Shown: positions 1-7,234, counted from the first letter of the stretch. The stretch: DNA of 8,101 nt from Pseudomonadota bacterium (GCA_023410975.1 JAEYPG010000744.1:1-8101), one strand, 5' to 3'. A program made the numbers and translations. Notes: generated by a model from the letters alone, not told the origin.

Positions 1-140
1 AAGAGATCGCCCACTGGGTGCAGCACCGCATCAAGACGCTGGTGGGCATCAGCACCCGCGTGCAAGTGCTGGTGCCCGACTCCATCGAGCGCACCCTCAC
101 CGGCAAGGCGCGCCGCGTCATCGACCGCCGAGCGCGCTAG
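1..140 (+). CDS. paaK: Phenylacetate-CoA ligase, C-terminal fragment
   Basis: This is the last 45 codons of a plus-strand gene that begins before the window; the frame starts at base 3 and ends at a TAG at 138-140. The readable tail contains HRIKTLVGIST, then PDSIERT and GKARRVID, followed by a short basic end. The I-E-R plus G-K-A-R-R-V-x-D pattern is the characteristic end of the PaaK subfamily of adenylate-forming enzymes, and its lysine lies in the small C-terminal domain that closes over the acyl-adenylate. PaaK activates phenylacetate with ATP and CoA to phenylacetyl-CoA in the cytoplasm, the first step of the paa pathway. The neighbours (a PaaR-like regulator, paaY, paaJ) support the call. 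The tail alone could also come from a closely related aryl-CoA ligase. Confidence 0.8.
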   Translation, partial: EIAHWVQHRIKTLVGISTRVQVLVPDSIERTLTGKARRVIDRRAR

Positions 141-162
141 GCGCGGGCCGGGGGCCGGGCCG

Positions 163-203
163 GCTGCTGCAAGATGACGGGTTTCACGTTTTCATGCAGC
201 AGC
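163..203. repeat. 9-bp perfect inverted repeat between paaK and the TetR gene
   Basis: GCTGCTGCA at 163-171 is exactly complementary to TGCAGCAGC at 195-203, leaving a 23-nt loop. The sequence after it is not T-rich, so it is not a typical intrinsic terminator. If transcribed, the hairpin would sit 20 nt before the regulator's start codon and would bury the upstream ATG at 194. It may stabilise or attenuate the paaK-regulator mRNA, or be an operator half-site pair; the function is unknown. Confidence 0.4.
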
Positions 204-223
204 TCACAGAGGAACGAAGACCC

Positions 224-847
224 ATGGCCCGCATCCGCACCTCCGGCTTTGAAGAGCAGCGCGAAGCCATCCTGGCCCAGGCTGCCCGGCTCTTCGCGCA
301 GCGCGGCTACCCTGCCACGTCGATGAACCAGGTCGCCGAGGCCTGCGGGCTGTCCAAGCCCACGCTCTACCACTACTACAAGGACAAGTACGCCCTGCTC
401 GTGAGCATTGCCGAGGGGCATGTGGCCAAGCTGGAAGGGCTGGTGAACGACGTGGCCGCCGCCGGGCTGCCGCCTGAAGAGCGCCTGCGCGAGCTGATAC
501 GGCGCTTCGTCGAGGAGTACGCCCATGCACAGTACGCGCACCGCGTGCTGACCGAGGACGTGCGCTTCCTGGTCGAGGAGGACCGCGAGCGCGTGCTGGA
601 GAAGGAGCGCCGCCTGGTGGACGGCTTTGCCCGGGTCCTGGGCGAGATGCGGCCGGAGATGAGCACCGCGGGCCTGGGCAAGCCGTTGACCATGCTCCTG
701 TTCGGCATGATCAACTGGATGTTCACGTGGCTGCGGCCGGACGGCGTGCTGGACCACGAGGCGATGGCTCCCATCGTCGCCGACCTGTTCCTGGGCGGCG
801 TGCCGGCCGTGCGGCCACCCGTGACAAGTCTCCCGGAGCGCCCCTGA
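224..847 (+). CDS. paaR: TetR-family regulator, PaaR type (phenylacetate)
   Basis: This is a 207-residue TetR/AcrR-family repressor. The N-terminal DNA-binding domain (about residues 10-55) carries the usual A-x-x-L-F-A-x-x-G-Y pattern, then a helix-turn-helix at about 33-52 (SMNQVAEACGLSKPTLYHYY) and the K-x-K-Y-x-L-L that closes helix 4. Residues 60-200 form the helical ligand and dimer domain. The start at 224 is preferred over the in-frame ATG at 194, because AGAGGA at 208-213 lies 10 nt upstream and family members begin M-A-R-x-R. The gene follows paaK by 83 nt on the same strand and is probably co-transcribed with it. In beta-proteobacteria TetR-type PaaR proteins repress paa genes and release DNA on binding phenylacetyl-CoA; that role here is inferred from position and from the candidate operator at 3468-3481. 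The family call is firm and the effector is inferred. Confidence 0.85.
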   Translation: MARIRTSGFEEQREAILAQAARLFAQRGYPATSMNQVAEACGLSKPTLYHYYKDKYALLVSIAEGHVAKLEGLVNDVAAAGLPPEERLRELIRRFVEEYAHAQYAHRVLTEDVRFLVEEDRERVLEKERRLVDGFARVLGEMRPEMSTAGLGKPLTMLLFGMINWMFTWLRPDGVLDHEAMAPIVADLFLGGVPAVRPPVTSLPERP

Positions 848-921
848 CAACTTGCTGCCTGTGCATGGGCGACGGCTCCGATGCGGCAGACGGGGCCGGG
901 CCCTAGCATGGGTTCAACGAC

Positions 922-947
922 GAGGCCTGCCCGACAGGGCGGGCCTC
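922..947. repeat. Stable hairpin downstream of the TetR gene
   Basis: GAGGCCTGCCC (922-932) pairs with GGGCGGGCCTC (937-947), an 11-bp stem with one T-G wobble and a GACA tetraloop, 75 nt after the regulator's stop codon. There is no T-tract on either side, so it is not a canonical intrinsic terminator. It could protect the 3' end of the regulator mRNA. Confidence 0.4.
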
Positions 948-1136
948 CAGGGAGGCGCGGCGGTCGTGACGTACCCAGCCAGCTTGCGGCGAAGTCGCTG
1001 CAGATCGTCCTGCCTGAACCGAAGGAGCAGGGAGCCTGAGACGTTGGTCGGGTAGCGCCACAACCCTCATGCGCGCCTTCACGCCAGGATTCATCGATTG
1101 ACCCAGGGGACGCGCGGGATAGGGGCCGCGCTTGAA

Positions 1137-1170
1137 CGGCCGGTACCGTCAGGTACCGGCCGCTTTCTTT
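1137..1170 (+). terminator. Intrinsic terminator-like hairpin A
   Basis: CGGCCGGTACC (1137-1147) pairs perfectly with GGTACCGGCCG (1152-1162) across a GTCA tetraloop and is followed by CTTTCTTT. The 11-bp GC-rich stem plus a pyrimidine/T run is the form of a rho-independent terminator on the plus strand. It lies 290 nt after the regulator's stop and could end the paaK-regulator transcript. Its right arm and tail recur at 1417-1433. Confidence 0.6.
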
Positions 1171-1396
1171 GTGGCTGGCGGATGCGGACGCATCCCAAGT
1201 GCGGCATGACAAAACGCCCACCCGGCCTGGGCAAAAACAACCATCGCGCTTCGCAGATCCGCCCATGTGCAGCTGCGGTCCGCCGCCCTACCATGGCTCC
1301 ATGGACGCTCGAAACGACGCCCGCCGGAGCCGCAGCCGGTCGGTGCGCCGGGGTCGGGACGAGGTTGTCTCCTAGGCGACCCAGGGGGGTCCTTTC

Positions 1397-1433
1397 GCGG
1401 CCGGTGCGCAATGACGCCGGCCGCTTTTCTTTG
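1397..1433 (+). terminator. Intrinsic terminator-like hairpin B
   Basis: GCGGCCGG (1397-1404) pairs with CCGGCCGC (1417-1424), with an extra T-G and G-C pair inside and an 8-nt loop, followed by TTTTCTTTG. It is a plus-strand terminator shape, although the only nearby gene is the minus-strand glycosyltransferase ending at 1469. A plus-strand terminator here implies either a small plus-strand transcript between 1171 and 1397 or a second, fail-safe stop for the regulator transcript. Confidence 0.5.
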
Positions 1434-1468
1434 TGCCGGCGGTTGCCGCGCCTGCCGCGGCGGGCGTG

Positions 1469-2743
1469 TCAGCCCGGTGCCACGCCCAGCAGGGCTTCGA
1501 TGGCGCGGCACAGCGGCTCGGGGCCGGTGGCGCCGTCGAAGCGCGCGGCCACTCGGCGGCAATGCTCGCGCACGGCTGGCGCGTCGAGCCCGTGCAGCGC
1601 GGCCTCCAGCTTGCGTGGTCTCAGCCGGGCGGCCGGGATCCAGCGGCCCGCGCCCAGCGCTTCCACGCGCGCGGCATTGTCGAACTGGTCCCAGGCGAAG
1701 GGCGTCACGAGCTGCGGCACGCCGGCGCGCAGTGCCTCCGCGGTGGTGCCGATGCCGCCGTGGTGCACGAGGGCGGCCGCCCGGGGCAGCAGCCGGCCCA
1801 GCGGCACATAGGCTTCCCACAGGATGGAAGGCGGCAGCGCCTCGGGCAGCTGCTCGCGGTGCCGCGTGAGGAACACGGCCCGCCGTCCCGACTTCTTAGC
1901 GGCTTGTGCCGCCAGCGCGAACAGCGCCGCCGCATGGGCGTTGGCGGTGCCCGGCGTGACCACCAGCGGCGGCGTGCCGGCGTCCAGGAAGTGCGCAAGC
2001 GCGTCCGGGAGCGGGGCGTCCTGGTCGGCGTCGAAGAGCTGGAAATCGCCCATGAGCAGCGGCCGGGGCCAGTCCGGCTGCGGCGGCCCGAACCACTCGG
2101 GGAACAGCGTGACCGAGACCTCGGGCACGCCTTGCATGTGCGGCAGCAGGCTCTGGCGCAGGGGCGCGAGCCCCAGCGCGGCGCGCGCCGCGTTCACCTC
2201 CTTGGCGCCATGAGGGTCCACCAGGGTGCGGTCGAGGAGCGTCCACAGCGCCCGGCGCCAGCCCGTGGGCACCCAGCGCGGCATGCGCAGCTCGCCCAGC
2301 TGCAGCGGGTCGTGCACGGTGCGCAGGTTGGAGGGCGCGAGGTACGCGCCCACGACGCGCGCCTGCCAGCCCAGCTCGCGTGCCATGGCGATGGCGGGCA
2401 GGGCGAAGGGGTGGCCGATCACCACGCGCGGCGCATCGGGCTGGAACGCCATGAGCGCCCGGCAGGCGTCGAGCAGCGGTTCGCGGAAATCGCCGAACAG
2501 CACCTTGAAACCCTTGCGCGGATGCCACAACGCGGGGTTGCCGACCACGCGCAGGTAATCCTCGTCACGGCCCAGGCCGATGAACGGAATGCCGGCGCGG
2601 CCCACCAGTTCCCGGTGGAACGCCGGCCCCATGAGCGTCACCGGCCGGCCCATGCGCTGCAGGGCCTGCGCCAGGCCCATGAACGGGTGCATGTCGCCGG
2701 TGGAGCCGACGGGGGCGAGGAGGTAGTGGGGCGCTGGCCGCAT
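1469..2743 (-). CDS. GT1-family glycosyltransferase, RhlB/UGT-like
   Basis: This is a 424-residue GT-B-fold glycosyltransferase. The N-terminal acceptor domain begins HYLLAPVGSTGDMHPF (residues 6-21), the usual G-S-x-G-D-x-x-P nucleotide-sugar transferase opening. The C-terminal donor domain holds V-T-P-G-T at 262-266, then HHGGIGTTAEAL at 327-338 and VTPFAWDQFDNAARV at 346-360. These are the family's donor-binding loop, with His-His-Gly-Gly contacting the diphosphate and Asp-Gln near the sugar. Length and motifs resemble rhamnosyltransferase RhlB and bacterial sterol/macrolide glycosyltransferases; the sugar and acceptor cannot be read from sequence. No signal peptide or membrane segment is evident, so it is probably cytoplasmic or membrane-peripheral. 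The ATG lies 17 nt after the paaY stop, with no clear Shine-Dalgarno, so translation may be coupled to paaY. It is not a known paa component. Confidence 0.85.
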   Translation of the reverse strand: MRPAPHYLLAPVGSTGDMHPFMGLAQALQRMGRPVTLMGPAFHRELVGRAGIPFIGLGRDEDYLRVVGNPALWHPRKGFKVLFGDFREPLLDACRALMAFQPDAPRVVIGHPFALPAIAMARELGWQARVVGAYLAPSNLRTVHDPLQLGELRMPRWVPTGWRRALWTLLDRTLVDPHGAKEVNAARAALGLAPLRQSLLPHMQGVPEVSVTLFPEWFGPPQPDWPRPLLMGDFQLFDADQDAPLPDALAHFLDAGTPPLVVTPGTANAHAAALFALAAQAAKKSGRRAVFLTRHREQLPEALPPSILWEAYVPLGRLLPRAAALVHHGGIGTTAEALRAGVPQLVTPFAWDQFDNAARVEALGAGRWIPAARLRPRKLEAALHGLDAPAVREHCRRVAARFDGATGPEPLCRAIEALLGVAPG

Positions 2744-2760
2744 GCCGGCAGCGGGACGGG

Positions 2761-3363
2761 TCAGTCGCGCTTGGCCGCCACCAGCGGCTTCACGTGCGGC
2801 GCCTTCAGCGCCGGCCGGTCCGCGTCCAGCGCCGCCAGCGGCTGCACCTCCCGCATCGAGGCCAGGCTGCGCCGGGTCAGGTCCTGGTACACCCGCGTGC
2901 CCTCCTGCTTCCACGCGATCTCGCCCTCGCTGAGCGTGCGCACCGCCTTGGCCGGCACGCCGGCGACCAGCGTGCGCGGCGGCACCTTCACGCCCGCGGC
3001 GACGAAGGCGCAGGCCGCCACGATCGCCTGCTCGCCCACCTCGGCCTCGTCCATCACCACCGCGTTCATGCCCACCAGCGCGTCGCGGCGCACCACGCAG
3101 CTGTGCAGCACCGCGCCGTGGCCGATGTGGCCGTTCTCCTCCACCACCGTCTCCTGCTCGGGAAAGCCGTGGATCACGCAGGTGTCCTGCACGTTGGCGC
3201 CGGCCTTGAGCACGATGCGGCCGAAGTCGCCGCGCAGGCACGCGGCCGGGCCGACGTAGCAGTCCGGGCCCACGATGACGTCGCCGATCAGCACGGCGCT
3301 CGGGTGCACGTAGGCGCTGGGGTCCACCACCGGGATCACGCCTTCGAGGCTGTAGCAGGGCAT
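2761..3363 (-). CDS. paaY: PaaY, gamma-carbonic-anhydrase-fold thioesterase
   Basis: This is a 200-residue left-handed beta-helix protein with hexapeptide repeats (for example VHPSAVLIGDVIVGPDCYVGP at about 19-39) and a helical tail from about residue 146. The gamma-carbonic-anhydrase metal ligands are all present at His65, His82 and His87, along with Arg44, Asp46 and Gln59 of the active site. Length and sequence fit PaaY (E. coli about 196 residues) better than the broader YrdA/CaiE group. PaaY hydrolyses CoA thioesters such as the 2-hydroxycyclohepta-1,4,6-triene-1-carboxyl-CoA by-product, protecting cells from dead-end products of phenylacetate ring cleavage. A strong ribosome site, AAGGAGA, lies 8 nt before the ATG. 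It is the first gene of a minus-strand pair with the glycosyltransferase and is transcribed divergently from paaJ. Confidence 0.92.
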   Translation of the reverse strand: MPCYSLEGVIPVVDPSAYVHPSAVLIGDVIVGPDCYVGPAACLRGDFGRIVLKAGANVQDTCVIHGFPEQETVVEENGHIGHGAVLHSCVVRRDALVGMNAVVMDEAEVGEQAIVAACAFVAAGVKVPPRTLVAGVPAKAVRTLSEGEIAWKQEGTRVYQDLTRRSLASMREVQPLAALDADRPALKAPHVKPLVAAKRD

Positions 3364-3592
3364 GGGGTTGTCTCCTTTTTGCGGGTGTTGTGGGTCCGCT
3401 GCCCGCTGCTCGGGTTTTCAGGGACCGGGCTTGACTTGCGTCACGAAGTCGCCGGACCTTAATATCTACCGGCCGGTCGGTCAATTCAGTGGGGCGCGGA
3501 GCGTCCTGCCGCGGCGCCTCCCTGGTCTGCCGCCAACTTCCATCCCATACAAAACCCGGGCGCACGCTGCGCCCTCACAGGAGACAAGCCCC
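3364..3592. promoter_or_regulatory. Divergent paaY/paaJ promoter region
   Basis: This 229-bp region lies between two divergent catabolic genes. Plus strand: TTGCGT (3436-3441), an 18-nt spacer and TAATAT (3460-3465) form a plausible sigma-70 promoter for paaJ. Minus strand: TTGACC (complement of 3479-3484), a 17-nt spacer and TAAGGT (complement of 3456-3461) form one for paaY. Both overlap or abut the operator-like palindrome at 3468-3481, so one bound repressor could silence both directions. The promoter calls rest on hexamer matching only. Confidence 0.55.
3468..3481. promoter_or_regulatory. Candidate TetR/PaaR operator
   Basis: ACCGGCCGGTCGGT is palindromic at 6 of 7 base pairs (only G3472/T3477 fails) and sits in an AT-richer patch between the two promoters. 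Palindromes built on ACCG...CGGT are known for TetR-type PaaR proteins in other bacteria, and the regulator encoded at 224-847 is the natural candidate ligand. The match is by eye, and motif identity in this genus is inferred. Confidence 0.6.
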
Positions 3593-4807
<1,215 letters not shown>

Positions 4808-4840
4808 GCCGCACCGCCCCCGACCACTGCAGGAGAGCCC

Positions 4841-5278
4841 ATGGCCAAAGCCAGCCGCGACACGCGCGCCGACTACCGCGCCTTCAGCGACATCACGACG
4901 CGCTGGATGGACAACGACGTCTACGCGCACGTGAACAACGTCGTCTACTACAGCTGGTTCGACACGGTGGTCAACGGCCACCTCATCGAGCAGGGCGTGC
5001 TGGACTACGCCGCCGGCCAGACGGTGGGCCTGGTGGTGGAGACGGGCTGCCAGTACTTCGCCCCCATCAGCTTCCCCGACCGCGTGCGCGGGGGCCTGCG
5101 CGTGGCGCGCATCGGCAACTCCAGCGTGCGCTACGAGGTGGGGCTGTTCCGCAACGGCGACGACGAGGCCGCGGCGCAGGGGCATTTCGTGCACGTCTAC
5201 GTGGACCGCGCCACGCGCCGCCCGGTGCCGCTGCCCGACGCGCTGCGCGCCGTGCTGCAGGCGCTCATGGTTGAGTAG
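4841..5278 (+). CDS. Hot-dog-fold acyl-CoA thioesterase (4HBT family)
   Basis: This is a 145-residue single-domain thioesterase of the 4-hydroxybenzoyl-CoA thioesterase/YbgC group. The signature RWMDNDVYAHVNNVVYYSWFDT spans residues 21-42. Asp26 aligns with the catalytic Asp17 of Pseudomonas 4HBT, and the H-V-N-N-x-x-Y loop at 30-36 is typical of the acyl-CoA thioesterase branch. Length matches the family (about 130-150). AGGAG at 4831-4835 lies 5 nt before the ATG, and the gene starts 33 nt after the paaJ stop, so the two form an operon. It probably releases CoA from acyl or aryl CoA esters in the cytoplasm. It is not PaaI, whose signature differs. Placement beside the last thiolase of the pathway suggests CoA recycling or removal of stalled intermediates, which is inference. 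Confidence 0.85.
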   Translation: MAKASRDTRADYRAFSDITTRWMDNDVYAHVNNVVYYSWFDTVVNGHLIEQGVLDYAAGQTVGLVVETGCQYFAPISFPDRVRGGLRVARIGNSSVRYEVGLFRNGDDEAAAQGHFVHVYVDRATRRPVPLPDALRAVLQALMVE

Positions 5279-5283
5279 GGAAC

Positions 5284-5310
5284 AAAAAAGCGGGCCCGCA
5301 AGGGCCCGCT
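5284..5310 (-). terminator. Intrinsic terminator of the lipoprotein gene
   Basis: AGCGGGCCC (5289-5297) pairs perfectly with GGGCCCGCT (5302-5310) across a GCAA tetraloop. On the minus strand the 9-bp stem is followed by a run of six T (complement of 5284-5289), a textbook rho-independent terminator 27 nt after the stop of the minus-strand lipoprotein gene. On the plus strand the hairpin lacks a T-tract, so it would end the thioesterase transcript only weakly. Confidence 0.9.
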
Positions 5311-5336
5311 GAAGCGCGCGTTGGTCGACTTTATGG

Positions 5337-6527
5337 TCAGAGCTTGGGCACGCAGGACGTGAAGGTGCTCGGGCAGGTCGTGGACAGGCCGCCGGCGGCA
5401 TCCTTGGGGAAGCTGGCGGACTTCCACATCGCCAGCACGTTGCTGTAGGGCATCAGCGGTTCGGTCAGCGTCTTGGACCAGAACAGGTAGTTGGCGTGCA
5501 GCCGGTTCTTGGCGAAGGCGTAGAGGTCCGTCACGGCCGGCGGCGCGTAGGGGCCGTACTGGTACGTGGTCACGTAGTTCTCCGCCTGCACCGAGGGGCC
5601 CAGCGGCACCTTGCCCCAGGCGGTGTCGTAGTGCGGGTAGGCCGAAGCCTCCAGCTCGCTGTCGTTGAGGAACGTATCGGGCCCGCCCACCCCCACGCTG
5701 TTGTTGATGGCGCTGTTGACCAGACCCGGCATGTAGGCGCGCGGGAAGTTGATGAACTGCAGCACCACCGTGTTGGGGAAGGCCTGTCGCGTGGCTGCGT
5801 CCACTGCGGCGAAGTTGGTGAAGAAGTCCGCCTTCTGCGTGCTGGTCAGCGGCACGACGGACTGGCCCAGCGCGGTCTCGTTGAAGATGATGCCTTCGAA
5901 GGCGTTGTTGCCGTTGTAGCGCTGGCCCAGCGCGGTGGTCAGTGCGATGAAGCGGTCGCGCACATTGGCGTTGTAGAGCGCGATGTTCTCGCCGGTGGTG
6001 GCCTCGGTGCCGGTGGTGTCCTTGCCGTCGATGAAGATGCGGTAGGCGCCGCCGCCGTACTCGTCGGTGTGCATGTAGTCGGGCAGCGCACGCGAGCCGG
6101 CCTTGAAGGTCTTGGTGCCGACCATGATGAACAGCCGCTTGCCCACCGCCTGGGCCTTGGCCAGGTCCTTGTCGATCTCGCTGAAGTCGTAGACGCCCTT
6201 GTCGGTTTCCAGGTCACGCCATACGTGGCGGGTCTGCACGCCGCGCACGTTGGGCAAGGTGGAGATTTCCTTGAAGGTGCGCTGCACCAGATCGTCGCTG
6301 GCGCCGGCGCCGAGCTGCACGTAGTGGCCGGGGTTCCACTTCATGCGGGTGTCCGCCGTCAACGCCATCGGCTGGGCGAACGCGGTGGACGCCGCCGTGC
6401 CGGACGAGGAAACCTGGGACAACGCCGTTTCGCTACTGCCACTGCCACCACCGCAAGCCGCGAGCAGCACGAGGGTCGACACCAGGGACCCGGCCAGCGC
6501 CGGGCGCAGATTGATATGGATATTCAC
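5337..6527 (-). CDS. Secreted lipoprotein, probable clan GH-A-type TIM-barrel glycosidase
   Basis: This is a 396-residue protein with a type II signal peptide: hydrophobic residues 11-24 ending in lipobox L22-A-A-C25, then a Gly/Ser-rich linker to about residue 48. Gly at +2 after Cys predicts outer-membrane sorting. The body reads like a (beta/alpha)8 barrel that opens KWNPGHYVQL (63-72). FNE at 215-217 resembles the Asn-Glu acid/base pair at the end of strand 4 in clan GH-A. VQAENY (Glu316) is a candidate strand-7 nucleophile, and ANYLFW (345-350) looks like strand 8. Two C-terminal cysteines (385, 392) may form a disulfide. The start is GTG at 6527; an in-frame TGA lies 8 codons upstream and the next Met falls after the signal peptide. 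The gene stands alone, at about 58-68% GC in sampled lines against about 75% for paaJ. I recognise the fold type but no named family, and the substrate is unknown. Confidence 0.65.
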   Translation of the reverse strand: MNIHINLRPALAGSLVSTLVLLAACGGGSGSSETALSQVSSSGTAASTAFAQPMALTADTRMKWNPGHYVQLGAGASDDLVQRTFKEISTLPNVRGVQTRHVWRDLETDKGVYDFSEIDKDLAKAQAVGKRLFIMVGTKTFKAGSRALPDYMHTDEYGGGAYRIFIDGKDTTGTEATTGENIALYNANVRDRFIALTTALGQRYNGNNAFEGIIFNETALGQSVVPLTSTQKADFFTNFAAVDAATRQAFPNTVVLQFINFPRAYMPGLVNSAINNSVGVGGPDTFLNDSELEASAYPHYDTAWGKVPLGPSVQAENYVTTYQYGPYAPPAVTDLYAFAKNRLHANYLFWSKTLTEPLMPYSNVLAMWKSASFPKDAAGGLSTTCPSTFTSCVPKL

Positions 6528-6817
6528 GATGCTGATTCCAGTAATACTTCAGAACAGCCCTTGTCGGGCCGGTACTGGAATTCACGGCGCGCTGGCTGCC
6601 GGTTTTATTGGCGAGCCTGGAAGCGTGTTTGTGTAATTCCCGCCTTCAGCGATTTACTGCTTCAGGTGCTTTATCAAGCGGTACAGCCTGTATTTCGACG
6701 GACTGTAAAAGACTGTTAGTAGTGTGTTTGTGAAGTCAGGTATCCTAAGTAACTAAATGCATTGTTACTTGTTTGCGATTATTTGGTCGGCAGCTCCTTA
6801 CTCTTGCGGCAACCTGT

Positions 6818-6831
6818 AATTCCTAGGAATT
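6818..6831. repeat. 14-bp perfect palindrome
   Basis: AATTCCTAGGAATT is an exact palindrome in the AT-rich gap, followed at once by a small inverted repeat, CCTTG/CAAGG (6833-6847). It could be a dimeric regulator's binding site or a relic. No function can be assigned. Confidence 0.4.
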
Positions 6832-7047
6832 TCCTTGGTTGGCAAGGACTTGCGAGCATCGCTTCCGTTCTGTTCGCTGAGCCCGCTTGCGCTACATCAA
6901 GTCGGCCACAGATACAAATCAGCGGGTGTTCAGCGCCGGAGAGGGTGTGATTTTTGTAACGAACATACCGATGCTTCAGGTTTTCAAGGTGGTTTTGTAA
7001 CTGCTTCGCATGCGCGTGGAAAGCGCTTTGATTATTTGCTTCAAATA

Positions 7048-7073
7048 GCCAGGCTTCGGAGGAATGGCCTGGC
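7048..7073. repeat. 7-bp inverted repeat with GGAGG in the loop
   Basis: GCCAGGC (7048-7054) pairs with GCCTGGC (7067-7073) around a 12-nt loop that contains GGAGG and an ATG at 7064. The ATG is one base from GGAGG, too close for normal initiation, and the frame after it is arginine-rich, so I do not call a gene. Confidence 0.3.
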
Positions 7074-7110
7074 GTCGAGCATTTATCTCCATGGTGCAAA
7101 GCGTTTTGAA

Positions 7111-7134
7111 CGGGCAAATCAAGGTACTTGCCCG
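7111..7134. repeat. 7-bp inverted repeat before the Fur-regulated unit
   Basis: CGGGCAA (7111-7117) pairs with TTGCCCG (7128-7134) around a 10-nt loop. It has no T-tract and lies at the boundary where GC content rises again. It may be structural or incidental. Confidence 0.3.
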
Positions 7135-7234
7135 CAGGCCCGCCGCCCATGCCCGCCGCTGCTGGCCCAGCCCGGCCCGGTCATATCAGGACAGGGGCGC
7201 CCGCCGTGAGGCGAGAAGACATCCACCGTGCCTG

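Larger units (their letters stand above)
848..1468. other. Intergenic region without a convincing gene
   Basis: This stretch of about 620 bp separates the plus-strand regulator from the convergent minus-strand glycosyltransferase. Open frames here are short or arginine/proline-rich and look like random GC-rich translations. It holds a hairpin at 922-947, two related terminator-like hairpins (1137-1170 and 1397-1433), a palindrome GGATGCG-GA-CGCATCC near 1180-1195, two NcoI-type CCATGG hexamers (1291-1296 and 1299-1304), and a weak minus-strand hairpin at 1216-1232 (GCCCA/TGGGC) followed on that strand by GTTTTG. The last could help end the glycosyltransferase transcript. Confidence 0.6.
6528..7234. 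other. AT-rich intergenic stretch without a supported gene
   Basis: About 700 bp lie between the lipoprotein start and the Fur box. GC counted over 6661-7140 is about 48%, falling to 35% at 6721-6780, against about 70-77% in the core genes. Open frames on both strands lack good ribosome sites and resemble no family I know. The part next to 6527 must hold the lipoprotein promoter, but no clear hexamer pair stands out. Other marks are a perfect 14-bp palindrome (6818-6831), small hairpins at 6833-6847, 7048-7073 and 7111-7134, and a 9-bp direct repeat TTTTGTAAC at 6952 and 6993. No transposase remnant or tRNA is seen. Confidence 0.6.

Noticed and set aside
194..223. ATG at 194 as the start of the TetR regulator
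   Set aside because: The ATG lies within the inverted repeat and lacks a ribosome site. The ATG at 224 has AGAGGA and gives the family-typical N-terminus.
1331..1344. GCCGGTCGGT at 1335-1344, a partial match to the paa operator
   Set aside because: Only one half and the centre match, and there is no promoter or gene start beside it. Such a match is likely by chance in this GC-rich sequence.
1169..1375. A 68-codon plus-strand frame between the two terminator-like hairpins
   Set aside because: It has a TTG start with no ribosome site and Arg/Pro/Ser-rich content, so a non-coding transcript is the better hypothesis.
1433..3259. A 608-codon plus-strand open frame antisense to the glycosyltransferase and paaY
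   Set aside because: The composition is His/Arg/Gln/Gly-rich without motifs, and it lies opposite two well-supported genes, so it is an antisense shadow.
1469..3565. A 698-codon open frame on the minus strand read as one large protein
   Set aside because: Only the last 424 codons look like a real protein (glycosyltransferase). The upstream part overlaps paaY in another frame and is Arg/Gly/Ala-rich, as expected from high-GC frame shadows.
5284..5310. The same hairpin as a full terminator of the plus-strand thioesterase
   Set aside because: The plus strand has the A-run before the stem and GAAGCGCG after it, with no T-tract, so it is efficient only for the minus strand.
5496..6719. A 407-codon plus-strand open frame antisense to the lipoprotein gene
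   Set aside because: It is Val/Gly/Arg-rich without motifs. The opposite strand has a lipobox, normal protein composition and a matched terminator.
6779..7150. A 123-codon minus-strand frame in the AT-rich gap
   Set aside because: No ribosome site, no recognisable motif, and a composition consistent with random translation at medium GC.
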